A stretch of DNA of 64,000 nucleotides from Sulfitobacter sp. OXR-159 (GCF_034377145.1 NZ_CP139707.1:505001-569000), one strand, 5' to 3'. Counted from the stretch's first letter, positions 44,811 to 55,184 are shown. Translations and numbers: made by a program. The notes: a model not told the origin generated them from the sequence alone.

Positions 44811-46118
44811 GTGGCGGATCTGTTTGGTGACGGCGACCCAGCGGCAGAGGCTGGGCACCGCCCCTTGGCGGACCGGTTGCGGCCGCGCGCGCTGTCCGAG
44901 GTGATTGGGCAAGAAAAAGTGCTTGGCCCCGATGCGCCGCTGTCGGTGATGTTGGCCGCGGGCGCGCTGTCTTCGCTGATCTTCTGGGGGCCGCCCGGCG
45001 TTGGCAAGACCACCATCGCGCGGCTTCTGGCGGATGAGACCGATCTGCATTTCGTGCAGATCAGCGCGATTTTCTCGGGCGTGCCGGAACTGCGAAAGGT
45101 TTTCGACGCGGCCAAGATGCGGCGGCGGCAGGGGCAGGGGACGCTTTTGTTTGTCGACGAAATCCACCGTTTCAACAAGGCGCAGCAGGACGGGTTCTTG
45201 CCGCATATGGAGGATGGCACGATCCTTCTGGTCGGTGCCACCACCGAGAACCCGAGTTTCGAATTGAACGCCGCTGTGCTGTCCCGCGCGCAGGTGCTGG
45301 TGCTGGAACGCCTGCCGCTCACCGATCTGGAGCGATTGGCGGAGCGGGCCGAGCACGATTTGGGCAAGCCCCTGCCGTTGCAGCCCGAGGCGCGCGAGGC
45401 GCTTTTGGAGATGGCCGATGGCGACGGGCGGGCGCTGCTCAACCTGATCGAGCAGGTCACGGCGTGGAAAGGCGATGCGCCGCTCGACAAGGCGGGGCTG
45501 TCGAAACGGCTCATGCGGCGGGCCGCGCAATACGACAAATCGGGGGATTCGCATTACAACCTGATTTCCGCCCTGCACAAATCCATGCGCGGCTCGGACC
45601 CGGACGCGGCGCTTTATTGGCTGGGCCGGATGCTGGAGGGGGGGGAGGACCCGCGCTACCTGATGCGGCGCATTACCCGCATGGCGGTTGAGGACGTTGG
45701 CCTCGCCGATCCGCAGGCGCAGGCTTTCTGCCTTCAGGCGTGGGAGACCTACGAACGGCTTGGCAGCCCCGAGGGGGAGTTAGCCATCGCGCAGGCGCTG
45801 ACCTATATCTGCCTCGCGCCCAAATCCAACGCCGTCTACAAAGCCTACAAGGGGGCCCGCAGGCTGGCCCGCAGCACCGGGTCAGAGCCGCCGCCCAAGC
45901 ATATCCTCAACGCGCCCACTAAGCTGATGAAGGAGCAGGGCTACGGCAGCGGCTATGCCTATGACCACGACGCCGAAGACGGGTTCTCGGGGCAGAACTA
46001 CTTTCCCGACACGATGGAGCGCCCCAGCCTTTACGAGCCGGTCGAACGTGGCTTCGAACGGGAGTTGAAAAAACGACAAGATTACTTCGCGGGGCTGCGG
46101 GCCAAGCGGAAAACTTGA
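44811..46118 (+). CDS. rarA: Replication-associated recombination ATPase RarA (MgsA)
   Basis: A 435-residue AAA+ ATPase of the RarA/MgsA/WRNIP1 family, which acts at stalled replication forks. Walker A GPPGVGKTT is at 60-68, Walker B LLFVDEIHR with Asp116 and Glu117, and sensor 1 GATTENPSFELN. The C-terminal half with DPDAALYWLGRMLEGGEDPR is typical. GTG start at 44811, one base after the protease stop, with AGGGGG upstream. Confidence 0.94.
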   Translation: MADLFGDGDPAAEAGHRPLADRLRPRALSEVIGQEKVLGPDAPLSVMLAAGALSSLIFWGPPGVGKTTIARLLADETDLHFVQISAIFSGVPELRKVFDAAKMRRRQGQGTLLFVDEIHRFNKAQQDGFLPHMEDGTILLVGATTENPSFELNAAVLSRAQVLVLERLPLTDLERLAERAEHDLGKPLPLQPEAREALLEMADGDGRALLNLIEQVTAWKGDAPLDKAGLSKRLMRRAAQYDKSGDSHYNLISALHKSMRGSDPDAALYWLGRMLEGGEDPRYLMRRITRMAVEDVGLADPQAQAFCLQAWETYERLGSPEGELAIAQALTYICLAPKSNAVYKAYKGARRLARSTGSEPPPKHILNAPTKLMKEQGYGSGYAYDHDAEDGFSGQNYFPDTMERPSLYEPVERGFERELKKRQDYFAGLRAKRKT

Positions 46119-46149
46119 CTCCGGGCCGCGCCCGCGCGATGGGGTGTCG

Positions 46150-46503
46150 ATGATGAAAACACTGATCATGGTGGCGCTCGGCGGCGCTCTGGGCGCGTGC
46201 TTGCGCTACCTTGTCGGTCTGACCGTCGGCTTCCCGCTGGGCACGCTGGCGGTGAATGTCGCGGGCTCGCTCGCAATTGGGGTGGTCTGGGTCGCACTGG
46301 CGGATAAGGCGCTGTTGCTGCCCTTTCTGATGACCGGCCTGCTGGGCGGCTTCACCACCTTTTCGGCGTTTTCACTCGACACGATGCGGCTGCTTGAGAC
46401 AGGCCGCGCCGCTGTCGCATTTTCATATGTGGGGGCCTCGGTGATCTTGTCGCTGGCCGCCTGTTTGCTGGGCCTCTGGGTGGCCCGAGAGGTATTGGCA
46501 TGA
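46150..46503 (+). CDS. crcB: Fluoride channel CrcB (Fluc)
   Basis: A 117-residue four-helix membrane protein that works as an inverted dimer exporting F-. Diagnostic motifs are GGALGACLRYLVG near the start, GTLAVNVAGSLAIG and TGLLGGFTTFSAFSLD (sodium-site and pore Phe residues). Start among GTG 46144, ATG 46150 and ATG 46153 is uncertain; 46150 is the best spaced. No fluoride riboswitch is visible just upstream. Overlaps the next gene by four bases. Confidence 0.93.
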   Translation: MMKTLIMVALGGALGACLRYLVGLTVGFPLGTLAVNVAGSLAIGVVWVALADKALLLPFLMTGLLGGFTTFSAFSLDTMRLLETGRAAVAFSYVGASVILSLAACLLGLWVAREVLA

Positions 46504-47546
46504 GCCGCGTACAAACCATTACCGTCGCCGAAGGCGATGGCGACCAGCGGCTTGACCGTTGGTTCAAGCGGATGTTTCCGCAGATCAATCAGGGGCTCAT
46601 CGAGAAGATGTGCCGCAAGGGCGAGATCCGCGTCGATGGAGGCCGGGTCAAGGCCAATACGCGGCTCGAAGCCGGCCAAGAGGTGCGCGTGCCGCCGCTG
46701 CCCGACAGCGCCCCGCCGCCGCCGCCAAAGCGGACGCGCATTACCGATGCTGATGCCAAGATGATCCGCAACTGCGTGATCTACCGCGACGAGCATGTCA
46801 TCGCGCTGAACAAACCGCCGGGACTGGCGGTGCAGGGCGGCTCAGGGCAGGCGGACCGCCATGTCGATGCGTTGTCTGAGGCGTTGATCTTTGACGCCGA
46901 GGAAAAACCGCGTCTGGTGCACCGGCTTGACCGTGATACCTCGGGCGTGCTGCTGCTGGCGCGGACCCGTCTGGCGGCCAAGGCGCTCACAGCGGCGATG
47001 CGGCACCGCGAGACGCGCAAGATTTACTGGGCCATCGTCGCCGGTGTGCCGACGCCGTACTTGGGCGAAATCAAATACGGTCTCGTTAAAGCTGGTGGTC
47101 ATGGCCGCAGCGGCGAGGGCGAGAAGATGATCGCCGTGCATCCGCGCGATATGGATGACACGCCGGGCGCGAAACGGGCGCATACGCTCTATGCCACGCT
47201 GTTCCGCGTCGGCTCGCGCGCGTCTTGGGTGGCGATGGAGCCAGTCACCGGCCGCACGCACCAGCTGCGCGCGCATATGGCCGAGATCGGGCATCCGATC
47301 GTCGGCGATGGGAAATACGGCGGCTCGGGGCAAGAGAACCTCGGCGACGGCTGGGGCGCGCAACTGGGCGGGATCATCTCGAAAAAGCTGCACCTGCACG
47401 CGCGGATGATGCGGTTTGAGCATCCCCATACCCGCAAGACGGTTACCATCACCGCCGAGTTGCCCGAACATATGGCGCATAGCTGGGACACCTTTGGCTG
47501 GACCGAAGATCTGGCCGACGAAGACCCATTTGAGTCGCTGCAATGA
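46500..47546 (+). CDS. rluC: RluA-family 23S rRNA pseudouridine synthase
   Basis: A 348-residue enzyme. An N-terminal S4 RNA-binding domain (about 16-65) precedes the catalytic domain with HRLDRDTSG, Asp144 being the nucleophile. Later conserved motifs are ARTRLAAKAL and GRTHQLRAHMAEIGHPIVGD. RluC modifies positions 955, 2504 and 2580 in E. coli; this protein could instead be another RluA paralogue. A proline-rich stretch (PPPPPKR) links the domains. ATGA overlaps with both neighbours. Confidence 0.85.
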   Translation: MSRVQTITVAEGDGDQRLDRWFKRMFPQINQGLIEKMCRKGEIRVDGGRVKANTRLEAGQEVRVPPLPDSAPPPPPKRTRITDADAKMIRNCVIYRDEHVIALNKPPGLAVQGGSGQADRHVDALSEALIFDAEEKPRLVHRLDRDTSGVLLLARTRLAAKALTAAMRHRETRKIYWAIVAGVPTPYLGEIKYGLVKAGGHGRSGEGEKMIAVHPRDMDDTPGAKRAHTLYATLFRVGSRASWVAMEPVTGRTHQLRAHMAEIGHPIVGDGKYGGSGQENLGDGWGAQLGGIISKKLHLHARMMRFEHPHTRKTVTITAELPEHMAHSWDTFGWTEDLADEDPFESLQ

Positions 47547-48226
47547 GCAAGCCACTGCGTTTGGTGATCTTTGACGTCGACGGCACGCTGGTCGACAGCC
47601 AAGGCGATATCGTGGCCGCGATGACGGCGGCCTTTGCGGCTGTCGACGCGCCCGCGCCGAGCCGTGCCGAGATCCTGTCGATCGTCGGCCTGTCGCTTGA
47701 TGTGGCAATGACCGTGCTGGCGCCCACACGCCCAACCGGCGATCACCTTGCGATGGTGGAGGCCTATAAGGCCGCCTATATGACCCTGCGGGCCGAGGCG
47801 GGCGTGGCGCAATCCTCGCCGCTTTATCCTGGCGCGCTGGACACGTTGCGGCGTCTTCATGGCGAGCCGGAGGTGCTGTTGGGCGTGGCCACCGGCAAGT
47901 CGAAACGCGGGCTTGATAAGCTGATCGCCGGGCACGGGCTGGGAGGGCTTTTCATCACGCAGCAGGTCGCAGATTTTCACCCCTCCAAGCCGCATCCGTC
48001 GATGATCCATCAGGCGATGGCCGATGCCGGGGTGGGGCCGGAGGCGACGGTGATGATCGGCGATACCTCTTTCGACATGGACATGGCCGCCGCCGCCGGG
48101 GTGACCGGGATCGGGGTCAAATGGGGCTATCACGGCCCGGAACGGTTGGCCGCTGCCGCGCATCTGGCTGAGGATTTCGCGGCGCTGCCCGCCCTGCTGG
48201 AACAAATCTGGAGCATTCCCGCATGA
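47543..48226 (+). CDS. HAD-superfamily (Gph-like) hydrolase
   Basis: A 227-residue phosphatase of the HAD-IA group. Motif I is FDVDGTLVDS (nucleophile Asp11, acid/base Asp13), motif II GVATGKSKRG, motif III with Lys in HPSKPHPSM, and motif IV IGDTSFDMDMA. The closest functional guess is phosphoglycolate phosphatase; substrate is unproven. Overlaps by ATGA the pseudouridine synthase gene before and the ATP12 gene after. Confidence 0.87.
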   Translation: MSKPLRLVIFDVDGTLVDSQGDIVAAMTAAFAAVDAPAPSRAEILSIVGLSLDVAMTVLAPTRPTGDHLAMVEAYKAAYMTLRAEAGVAQSSPLYPGALDTLRRLHGEPEVLLGVATGKSKRGLDKLIAGHGLGGLFITQQVADFHPSKPHPSMIHQAMADAGVGPEATVMIGDTSFDMDMAAAAGVTGIGVKWGYHGPERLAAAAHLAEDFAALPALLEQIWSIPA

Positions 48227-48936
48227 GTGACTGGAAAGCCAAACGCTTTTGGAAAGACGCCGCCGTGGTCGCGGTCGAGGACGGTTTCACCGTGGAATTG
48301 GATGGCCGCCGGGTGAAGACCCCGGCCAAGCGGCTTCTGACCCTGCCGACCCGCGCCATGGCCGATGCCGTGGCCGCCGAATGGCAAGCGCAGGAAAAGC
48401 AGATCGACCCCCGCACAATGCCGGTGACGAAAACCGCAAATGCCGCGATCGACAAGGTCGCGGTGCAAAAGGCCGAGGTCGTCGACATGCTGGCGGCCTA
48501 TGGGGACAGTGACCTGCTGTGCTACCGCGCCGACAGCCCCGAAGAGTTGGTCGCCCGGCAGGCAGCGCAGTGGGATCCGATGCTGGATTGGGCGGCAGAG
48601 ACACTCGGCGTCCGTCTGGAGCCGCGACAGGGTATCATGCATGCCCCGCAAACGCCCGAAGCCTTGGCCGAGTTGCACCGCCGGACGGCGCGGCTCGATG
48701 CGTTCGAATTGGCGGCATTTCATGACCTTGTCAGCCTCACCGGTTCGCTGATCCTTGGCTTTGCCGCGCTTGAACAAGCCTTTGACCCCGAAGAGATTTG
48801 GGCCTTGTCGCGGCTGGATGAGAATTGGCAGGCCGAGCAGTGGGGCCGTGATGACGTGGCCGAGCAAGAGGCCGAAATCAAGCGACAAGCGTTTTTACAT
48901 GCATGTGCAATTATCGTGCTTTGCAAAGCTGCTTAA
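48223..48936 (+). CDS. ATP12-family F1-ATPase assembly chaperone
   Basis: A 237-residue protein resembling ATP12, which holds the alpha subunit of F1-ATPase during assembly; the family is shared by mitochondria and alphaproteobacteria. Recognisable segments are KRFWKDAAVVAVEDGFTVEL, DGRRVKTPAKRLL, MPVTKTANAAID and the LLCYRADSPEELV stretch. The ATP synthase genes are not nearby. Last gene of the tightly packed protease-to-ATP12 run. Confidence 0.87.
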   Translation: MSDWKAKRFWKDAAVVAVEDGFTVELDGRRVKTPAKRLLTLPTRAMADAVAAEWQAQEKQIDPRTMPVTKTANAAIDKVAVQKAEVVDMLAAYGDSDLLCYRADSPEELVARQAAQWDPMLDWAAETLGVRLEPRQGIMHAPQTPEALAELHRRTARLDAFELAAFHDLVSLTGSLILGFAALEQAFDPEEIWALSRLDENWQAEQWGRDDVAEQEAEIKRQAFLHACAIIVLCKAA

Positions 48937-49129
48937 CTTGATAAAAGCTTTGCCATGCGATGTGAAAACCCGCCCTGATTTTGCCCATCGCGCCCTTGAC
49001 CTTCAAACCTGAATCCGCCCACACTGCTTTTCATTGAGCAGGGGGAACCCTGCGCAAGATCGCTTTCGGCGTCACCTGACGTCGGATTAACCGCCAGTGA
49101 ACGTGGCGGACTATCAGGAAGAGGTAAAA

Positions 49130-50146
49130 ATGAAAAAAACCGTAATTTTTGGCGCGCTGACCGTTGCTGGCCTTGCGGCCGGTGCTGCTGGTGCCGCCAC
49201 GCTTGATGACGTCAAGGCCCGCGGCAAGCTGAACTGTGGCGTGACCACAGGCCTTGCTGGCTTTGCCGCGCCGAATGCTAACGGCGAATGGGAAGGTTTC
49301 GACGTGGCTGTGTGCCGTGCCGTTGCCGCCGCCGTACTGAGCGACAAGAACGCCGTGGAATTCGTGCCGACGACCGGCAAGACCCGCTTCACCGCGCTGG
49401 CCTCGGGCGAGATCGACTTCCTCGCACGGAACACCACATGGACCTTCAGCCGTGACACCGACCTGAAGTTCGACTTCATCGGCGTCAACTACTACGACGG
49501 TCAGGGCTTCATGGTCCCCAAAGCGCTTGGCGTTTCCTCGGCCAAGGATCTGGACGGCGCGACCGTCTGCATCCAGACCGGCACAACAACCGAGCTGAAC
49601 CTCGCGGACTTCTTCCGCAAGAACAACATCAGCTATGAGCCGGTGCCTGTCGAAACCAACGCCGAAGGCCAGCAGCAGTACCTTGCCGGTGCCTGCGACA
49701 CCTACACCACAGACGCATCCGGCCTTGCCGCGACACGCGCCACTTTTGAGAACCCCGGCGAGCACGTGCTGCTGCCCGAGATCATCTCGAAAGAGCCGCT
49801 CGGCCCGCTGGTCCGTCACGGCGACAACGACTGGGGCGACATCACCCGCTGGGTGCTGAACGCGCTGATCGCTGCTGAAGAACTGGGTGTCACATCCGCC
49901 AACATCGAAGAGATGACCGGCAACACCAACAACCCTGAGATCGCTCGTCTTCTGGGCACCGAAGGTACCTTGGGTGAGATGATCGGCCTCGACGCCGAAT
50001 GGGCCAAGCGCGCCATCATGGCCGAAGGCAACTACGGCGAAATCTTTGCCAAGAACATCGGCGAAGAGACCCCGATCGGTCTGGCACGCGGGCTGAACGC
50101 CCAGTGGACAGACGGTGGCCTGCTCTACGCACCGCCCTTCCGCTAA
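49130..50146 (+). CDS. bztA: Polar amino-acid ABC transporter substrate-binding protein
   Basis: A 338-residue periplasmic binding protein with a signal peptide at residues 1-22. The ligand fold carries LNCGVTTGLAGFAAPNANGEWEGF (in pieces) and GKTRFTALASGEIDFLARNTTW. In Rhodobacter capsulatus the matching Bzt system takes up Glu, Gln, Asp and Asn; the rhizobial AapJ is similar, so bztA/aapJ cannot be told apart here. AGGAAGAGG precedes the ATG. A strong hairpin follows before the permease genes. Confidence 0.88.
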   Translation: MKKTVIFGALTVAGLAAGAAGAATLDDVKARGKLNCGVTTGLAGFAAPNANGEWEGFDVAVCRAVAAAVLSDKNAVEFVPTTGKTRFTALASGEIDFLARNTTWTFSRDTDLKFDFIGVNYYDGQGFMVPKALGVSSAKDLDGATVCIQTGTTTELNLADFFRKNNISYEPVPVETNAEGQQQYLAGACDTYTTDASGLAATRATFENPGEHVLLPEIISKEPLGPLVRHGDNDWGDITRWVLNALIAAEELGVTSANIEEMTGNTNNPEIARLLGTEGTLGEMIGLDAEWAKRAIMAEGNYGEIFAKNIGEETPIGLARGLNAQWTDGGLLYAPPFR

Positions 50147-50159
50147 ATAGCAAGCCCAG

Positions 50160-50181
50160 GGGCGCAGGAATTCCTGCGCCC
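50160..50181 (+). promoter_or_regulatory. Palindromic stem-loop between bztA and bztB
   Basis: A perfect 9-bp stem (GGGCGCAGG / CCTGCGCCC, loop AATT) followed by TTT. Such hairpins after binding-protein genes commonly protect the upstream mRNA or partly terminate, giving excess binding protein. The rest of the 217-nt spacer is A-rich and has a small GATCG/CGATC hairpin near 50274; no gene. Confidence 0.65.
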
Positions 50182-50363
50182 TTTGTGCCTCTGGGGGCGC
50201 GAAGTGCCTTTGCGACACGAAAAACGGTCTAAAAACGACTGACAAAACCCCAACGAGACAATAAAAGCCCACGATCGAAGAAACGATCAACGACCAAAAA
50301 TGATTCGGCCAAGGTGCGCCAAATGCACCAATAAAAAACAAGCCGGAACACAGGGATACATAC

Positions 50364-51578
50364 ATGACGACATTCTCCGACCCTCCCAAGGAGTCGTTCC
50401 GGCCATCTATGCTGTTGAGCGACACCCGCTATCGGTCGATTACCTTTCAGGTTATCGCACTTGCGCTGCTGGTCACGGCGATCTGGTATCTGGGATCGAA
50501 CCTTGCCGCGAACCTTCGCGCCGCCGGGTTGAACATCTCTTTCCAGTTCCTCGGTAACCCGGCGGGCTATGACATCAACCAAACGCTGATCCCCTATACC
50601 AGCCAATCGTCGAACCTTCAGGCGGCTTGGGTCGGCATCATCAACACGCTGCTGGTGTCCTTCCTCGCCTGCGTGACGGCCACGATCTTTGGCGTCATCG
50701 CCGGGGTTCTGCGCCTGTCGAACAACTGGCTCATCCGCAAGCTGATGGCAGGCTATGTCGAGATCTTCCGCAACATCCCGGTGCTGATCTGGATCCTGAT
50801 CATCTACACCATCATGACCGCCGCGATGCCCGCGCCTTCGGCCTTCCGGGGCGATGATCCGGCGTCGAGCATGATGCTGGGGTCTTTTGCCTTTACCAAC
50901 CGGGGCGTCTATATCCCCGGTCCGGTCTGGGGGCCGGGCTCGATGATCGTGGTGGCGACCTTTGTCGCCTCGGTGATCGGCGTCTTTGCCTACCGCCGCT
51001 ATGCGACGAAACTGCTTTATGACACCGGTCGCCTGCTGCCGATGCTTTGGCCCTCGGTCGCGATCTTGTTGCTGCCGACGATCATCATGTTCTTCATCAT
51101 GGGCATGCCGATCGGGCTGGATTACCCCGCGCTCAAAGGGTTCAACTTCCGCGGCGGCATCCAGATTGGTGCACCGCTGATCGCGTTGTGGTTCGCCCTG
51201 TCGATCTACACCGGTGCTTTCATCGCCGAGAACGTCCGCGCGGGCATTCAAGCGGTCAGCAAGGGGCAATCCGAAGCCGCTGCTGCCTTGGGGCTGCGGT
51301 CGGGCCGGATCATGAACCTTGTGGTGCTGCCGCAGGCGCTGCGCGTAATCATCCCGCCGCTGATCTCGAACTACCTCAACATCACCAAGAACTCCTCGCT
51401 GGCGATTCTCGTGGGCTATGCCGACATCACCGCCACGCTGGGCGGGATCACCCTGAACCAAACCGGGCGGGCGATCGAATGTGTCGTCTTGTTGATGCTC
51501 TTCTACCTCGTCATCTCGCTGGGCATCTCCATGGTGATGAACGTCTACAACAACGCAACGAAGCTGAAGGAGCGTTAA
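50364..51578 (+). CDS. bztB: Amino-acid ABC transporter permease (first)
   Basis: A 404-residue inner-membrane permease of the His/Glu/Gln family. N-terminal helices and a central insert with several more hydrophobic segments (VWGPGSMIVVATFVASVIG, LLPMLWPSVAILLLPTIIMF) lengthen it beyond usual permeases, as in BztB/AapQ. The conserved EAA loop is ENVRAGIQAVSKGQSEAAAA, contacting the ATPase. Followed by bztC after three bases. Confidence 0.88.
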   Translation: MTTFSDPPKESFRPSMLLSDTRYRSITFQVIALALLVTAIWYLGSNLAANLRAAGLNISFQFLGNPAGYDINQTLIPYTSQSSNLQAAWVGIINTLLVSFLACVTATIFGVIAGVLRLSNNWLIRKLMAGYVEIFRNIPVLIWILIIYTIMTAAMPAPSAFRGDDPASSMMLGSFAFTNRGVYIPGPVWGPGSMIVVATFVASVIGVFAYRRYATKLLYDTGRLLPMLWPSVAILLLPTIIMFFIMGMPIGLDYPALKGFNFRGGIQIGAPLIALWFALSIYTGAFIAENVRAGIQAVSKGQSEAAAALGLRSGRIMNLVVLPQALRVIIPPLISNYLNITKNSSLAILVGYADITATLGGITLNQTGRAIECVVLLMLFYLVISLGISMVMNVYNNATKLKER

Positions 51579-51581
51579 GCC

Positions 51582-52880
51582 ATGTCAGACACACATGCTG
51601 AATCCATCGCCTTCGTGCGCGAAACCTCACTGCCGCCTTCGGCACCGCCGGACAAGGTGGGCGGCCCGGTAAAGTGGGTGAAAGACAACCTCTTCCCGAC
51701 ATGGGCGAATGCCCTGCTGACGGTGGTGGCGCTTTATTTCCTCTATCTCTTGCTGGCCGGCTCTCTGCCATGGCTGTTGAACGGCGTTTGGTCGGCAAGC
51801 AGCCTGTCTGAATGTCGCGAAGTACTGGACGGGGCTACGGGCGCCTGTTTCTCGGTGCTGAGTGAGCGTTGGCATCAGCTCCTATTCGGGTTCAAATATC
51901 CCAGTGATCAATACTGGCGTCCGACCCTCGCGTTGGTGCTGCTGTTCCTTGCGGTGGCCCCCGTGCTCTTCATCGACCTGCCGCGCAAGCTGCTTTATTT
52001 CACTGGCGTCTACCCGTTTCTGGCCTTCTGGTTGATCTGGGGCGGTCCAATCTGGGGGCCGATCTTTGCCCTCTTGGGGGTGATCGCGGGCTATATCGTC
52101 TATAGCCGTCTGGTGCAGAAAAGCTTTGCCATGGCGCTGGCGGGCGGCCTCGTTGCTGCGGTGATCGTCTGGTATATCGGTGGCTTCATCGGGGAGGCTT
52201 TGCGCCCCGCCTCGCCACTGCTGCAAGCGATCCCCAGCCGCGACCTTGGTGGCTTCATGCTGAATATGATGCTGGGTATCACCTGTGTGTCACTGTCGCT
52301 GCCGATCGGAATTGCGCTGGCTTTGGGGCGTCAGTCTCACCTGCCAATCGTCAAAGGCATCTGCGTGGTCTTTATCGAATTCGTCCGGGGCGTGCCATTG
52401 ATCACGCTCTTGTTCGTGGCGAACGTGATGCTCGCCTATTTCTTCCCGCCGGGCTCGGGCGTTGACCTCTTCATCCGTGTCGTGATCATGATCACCATGT
52501 TCTCTTCGGCCTATATCGCCGAGGTGATCCGGGGCGGTCTGGCCGCGCTGCCAAAGGGCCAATACGAGGCCGCCGATAGCCTTGGCCTTGATTACCCGCA
52601 GGCGATGCGGCTGATCATCCTGCCGCAGGCGCTGAAGATCTCGATCCCGGGCATCGTCAACATCGCGGTAGGCCTGTTCAAGGACACCACGCTGGTCTCG
52701 GTGATCTCGCTCTTCGATATCATCGGCATGATCCGCGGCCCGATCTTGGCCTCGACCGATTGGAACGGCGTCTACTGGGAGCTTTTCCTCTTTGCTTCCG
52801 TGCTGTTCTTCATCGTTTGCTACGGCATTTCTCAATACTCGCAGTGGCTGGAACGCCGTCTTGCGACTGACCATCGTTAA
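51582..52880 (+). CDS. bztC: Amino-acid ABC transporter permease (second)
   Basis: A 432-residue permease partner. An extended N-terminal part holds several hydrophobic helices before the transport domain. The EAA loop reads [40 protein letters not shown] is typical of the family. Forms the heterodimeric channel with the preceding permease. Confidence 0.88.
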   Translation: MSDTHAESIAFVRETSLPPSAPPDKVGGPVKWVKDNLFPTWANALLTVVALYFLYLLLAGSLPWLLNGVWSASSLSECREVLDGATGACFSVLSERWHQLLFGFKYPSDQYWRPTLALVLLFLAVAPVLFIDLPRKLLYFTGVYPFLAFWLIWGGPIWGPIFALLGVIAGYIVYSRLVQKSFAMALAGGLVAAVIVWYIGGFIGEALRPASPLLQAIPSRDLGGFMLNMMLGITCVSLSLPIGIALALGRQSHLPIVKGICVVFIEFVRGVPLITLLFVANVMLAYFFPPGSGVDLFIRVVIMITMFSSAYIAEVIRGGLAALPKGQYEAADSLGLDYPQAMRLIILPQALKISIPGIVNIAVGLFKDTTLVSVISLFDIIGMIRGPILASTDWNGVYWELFLFASVLFFIVCYGISQYSQWLERRLATDHR

Positions 52881-52894
52881 GGGAGGGTTCTCGC

Positions 52895-53662
52895 ATGGCT
52901 GAGACCGCACAAATGAAAGTATCCGACGAAGTCGCGATTCGGATCGAGAACATGAACAAGTGGTATGGCGCGTTCCACGTGCTGCGCGACATCGACCTGA
53001 CGGTGCACCGGGGCGAGCGTATCGTGATCTGCGGGCCTTCGGGTTCGGGCAAGTCGACGCTGATCCGCTGCATCAATGCTTTGGAAGAGCATCAGAAGGG
53101 CACCATCGAAGTCGATGGCACGCTGCTGAGTTCGGACCTCAAGAACATCGACAAGATTCGCTCCGAGGTCGGCATGTGCTTTCAGCACTTCAACCTCTTC
53201 CCGCATCTGACGATCCTTGAGAACTGCACGCTGGCGCCGATCTGGGTCCGCAAGACACCCAAAAAGGAAGCCGAGGAAACGGCGATGCACTTCCTTGAAA
53301 AGGTGAAGATCCCCGATCAGGCCAATAAGTATCCCGGTCAGCTTTCGGGTGGTCAGCAGCAGCGTGTGGCGATTGCCCGCTCGCTCTGCATGCGCCCGCG
53401 CATCATGCTTTTCGACGAGCCGACATCGGCGCTTGACCCTGAGATGATCAAGGAAGTGCTCGATACAATGATCGAGCTTGCCGAAGAGGGCATGACGATG
53501 CTCTGCGTGACCCACGAGATGGGCTTTGCCCGTCAGGTGGCGAACCGGGTGATCTTCATGGACGAAGGCCAGATCGTTGAACAGAACGAGCCGGAAGCCT
53601 TCTTTAACAACCCACAGAGCCCGCGCACACAGCTTTTCCTGAGCCAGATTCTGGGTCACTGA
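52895..53662 (+). CDS. bztD: Amino-acid ABC transporter ATP-binding protein
   Basis: A 255-residue ATPase: Walker [10 protein letters not shown] (47-55), Q-loop FQHFNLFPH, signature LSGGQQQR (150-157), Walker B LFDEP (172-176), H-loop VTHEMGF. It powers the permease pair. GGGAGGGTTC precedes the ATG. A terminator follows. Confidence 0.93.
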   Translation: MAETAQMKVSDEVAIRIENMNKWYGAFHVLRDIDLTVHRGERIVICGPSGSGKSTLIRCINALEEHQKGTIEVDGTLLSSDLKNIDKIRSEVGMCFQHFNLFPHLTILENCTLAPIWVRKTPKKEAEETAMHFLEKVKIPDQANKYPGQLSGGQQQRVAIARSLCMRPRIMLFDEPTSALDPEMIKEVLDTMIELAEEGMTMLCVTHEMGFARQVANRVIFMDEGQIVEQNEPEAFFNNPQSPRTQLFLSQILGH

Positions 53663-53688
53663 TCCGCGCTACGCCAGTACCGTGAACT

Positions 53689-53718
53689 AAACGCCCCGGC
53701 CAATCGGTCGGGGCGTTT
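53689..53718 (+). terminator. Bidirectional terminator after the bzt operon
   Basis: A 13-pair stem (AAACGCCCCGGCC / GGTCGGGGCGTTT, one G-T pair, loop AATC) between convergent bztD and the SixA-like gene, T-rich on both strands. Confidence 0.9.
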
Positions 53719-53723
53719 GCGTT

Positions 53724-54218
53724 TCAGACCAGTTGCTTCGGCACGGTAAAGGCGTGCAGCGCAGCGCTACCGGGGGCGAGGTCGGCCCAACTGTCGATAT
53801 CGAAATCCATCACCGTGGTCGCGCCGGAAGGATAGCGGTCAAAGGCATCCTGATCGGGCGTCTGCTGCAACAGCAGCGCTGCGGCAGCGGCAATACCGGG
53901 GTTATGCGCGACAAGCAGCAGGGTGTCGCCAGACGCCCGCTGGCGCAGGTTTGCTATGATCTCATTGGGTTCGGCGAGGTAAAGTTGGCGGAGGTGTTCC
54001 ACCGCGCAGCTTTCAGGCAGGTTCAAAAGCGCGCAGGTTTCGCGCGTGCGCGCCGCCGTGGAGCAGAGCCCCACATCAGGCACAAACCCTTCCGCCCGTA
54101 GCCAATTGCCAAGCGCTTCGGCAGCGCCACGCCCACGGGGGTTCAGGGGGCGATCATGATCGCTGGTGCCGTGAGACCAGTCCGATTTCGCATGTCGCAT
54201 TAGGATCAGGCGGCGCAT
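53724..54218 (-). CDS. SixA-like histidine phosphatase
   Basis: A 164-residue histidine phosphatase. The catalytic RHG-type motif is LMRHAKSDW (His9), later Arg and His in STAARTRET and LLVAHNPGI. In E. coli SixA removes phosphate from phosphohistidine in signalling or nitrogen-PTS proteins. Single gene, 65 nt downstream of argB. Confidence 0.85.
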   Translation of the reverse strand: MRRLILMRHAKSDWSHGTSDHDRPLNPRGRGAAEALGNWLRAEGFVPDVGLCSTAARTRETCALLNLPESCAVEHLRQLYLAEPNEIIANLRQRASGDTLLLVAHNPGIAAAAALLLQQTPDQDAFDRYPSGATTVMDFDIDSWADLAPGSAALHAFTVPKQLV

Positions 54219-54283
54219 GTCATTCCTTTCACTGCTCGGCCCATCATAGGCGCGAAGCAGGGGCAGGGGGCAAGCGCTTTGCC

Positions 54284-55147
54284 TTAGCCTTTGCGAATGA
54301 TGCTGCCCGCGCCGTGCTCTGTAAAAAGCTCCAGCAAGCAGGCATTGGGCGCCCGCCCGTCAAGGATCACCGCCGCGCGCACGCCACCTTCGAGTGCATC
54401 TAGTGCTGTCTGAACCTTAGGGATCATCCCGCCTGCAATGGTGCCATCGGCGATCATGTCGTTGATCTGGCTCGCCGTCAGATCGGTCACCACCTCACCC
54501 GCGCCATCTTTGACGCCAGCCACGTCCGTGAGCAACAGCAGGCGGTCGGCCTTCAGCGCGCCCGCTATGGCGCCTGCGGCGGTGTCACCATTGATGTTAT
54601 AGGTCTCACCGCCCCGGCCCATGCCAAGCGGTGCAATGACGGGAATGATGCCCTTGTCGGCAAAGTCACGCAGGATGCGCGGGTTCACCTGTGTCGGGTT
54701 GCCGACGAGGCCCAGAGCGGGGTCTTCGGGCTCGCAAACGATCAATCCGCTGTCCTTGCCCGAGACGCCCACGGCGCGTCCCCCCTGTTCGGAAATCGCC
54801 TGCACGATCCGCGCATTGACGAGGCCCGAGAGCACCATCTCGACCACTTCCATAGTTGCGGCATCAGTGACCCGCTTGCCGTTCACGAATTCGGATTTGA
54901 TGTTCAGCCGCGCCAGCATGTCGTTGATCATCGGGCCGCCGCCATGGACGATCACCGGGTTCACACCCACCTGCCGCATCAGCGCCACATCGCGGGCGAA
55001 TTCGTCCATCGCTTCGTCGCTGCCCATCGCATGGCCGCCCAGTTTGATGACCACGGTGGCATCGGCATAGCGTTGCAGGAAGGGCAGTGCTTGGCTGAGG
55101 GTTTGGGCAGTGGCGATCCAGTCGCGGTTCATGTCTTGCGTTCTCAT
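54284..55147 (-). CDS. argB: N-acetylglutamate kinase
   Basis: A 287-residue kinase for the second step of arginine synthesis. [20 protein letters not shown] holds the nucleotide-binding Lys; [14 protein letters not shown] the substrate loop; [20 protein letters not shown] and [14 protein letters not shown] are conserved. The N-terminus suggests the arginine-feedback type with a short N-terminal helix. Start uncertain: ATG 55147 ([10 protein letters not shown]) or ATG 55132 (MNRDW, 282 residues). 37 nt after engB. Confidence 0.93.
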   Translation of the reverse strand: MRTQDMNRDWIATAQTLSQALPFLQRYADATVVIKLGGHAMGSDEAMDEFARDVALMRQVGVNPVIVHGGGPMINDMLARLNIKSEFVNGKRVTDAATMEVVEMVLSGLVNARIVQAISEQGGRAVGVSGKDSGLIVCEPEDPALGLVGNPTQVNPRILRDFADKGIIPVIAPLGMGRGGETYNINGDTAAGAIAGALKADRLLLLTDVAGVKDGAGEVVTDLTASQINDMIADGTIAGGMIPKVQTALDALEGGVRAAVILDGRAPNACLLELFTEHGAGSIIRKG

Positions 55148-55184
55148 CTGTTGACCCATGGGAAGCCGATAACGGCGGAAAGTG

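Noticed and set aside
48988..49030. Promoter for the bzt operon (TTGACC, then CCACAC or CACACT)
   Set aside because: No TATA-like -10 at 16-18 nt; the real promoter may be elsewhere in the 193-nt gap.
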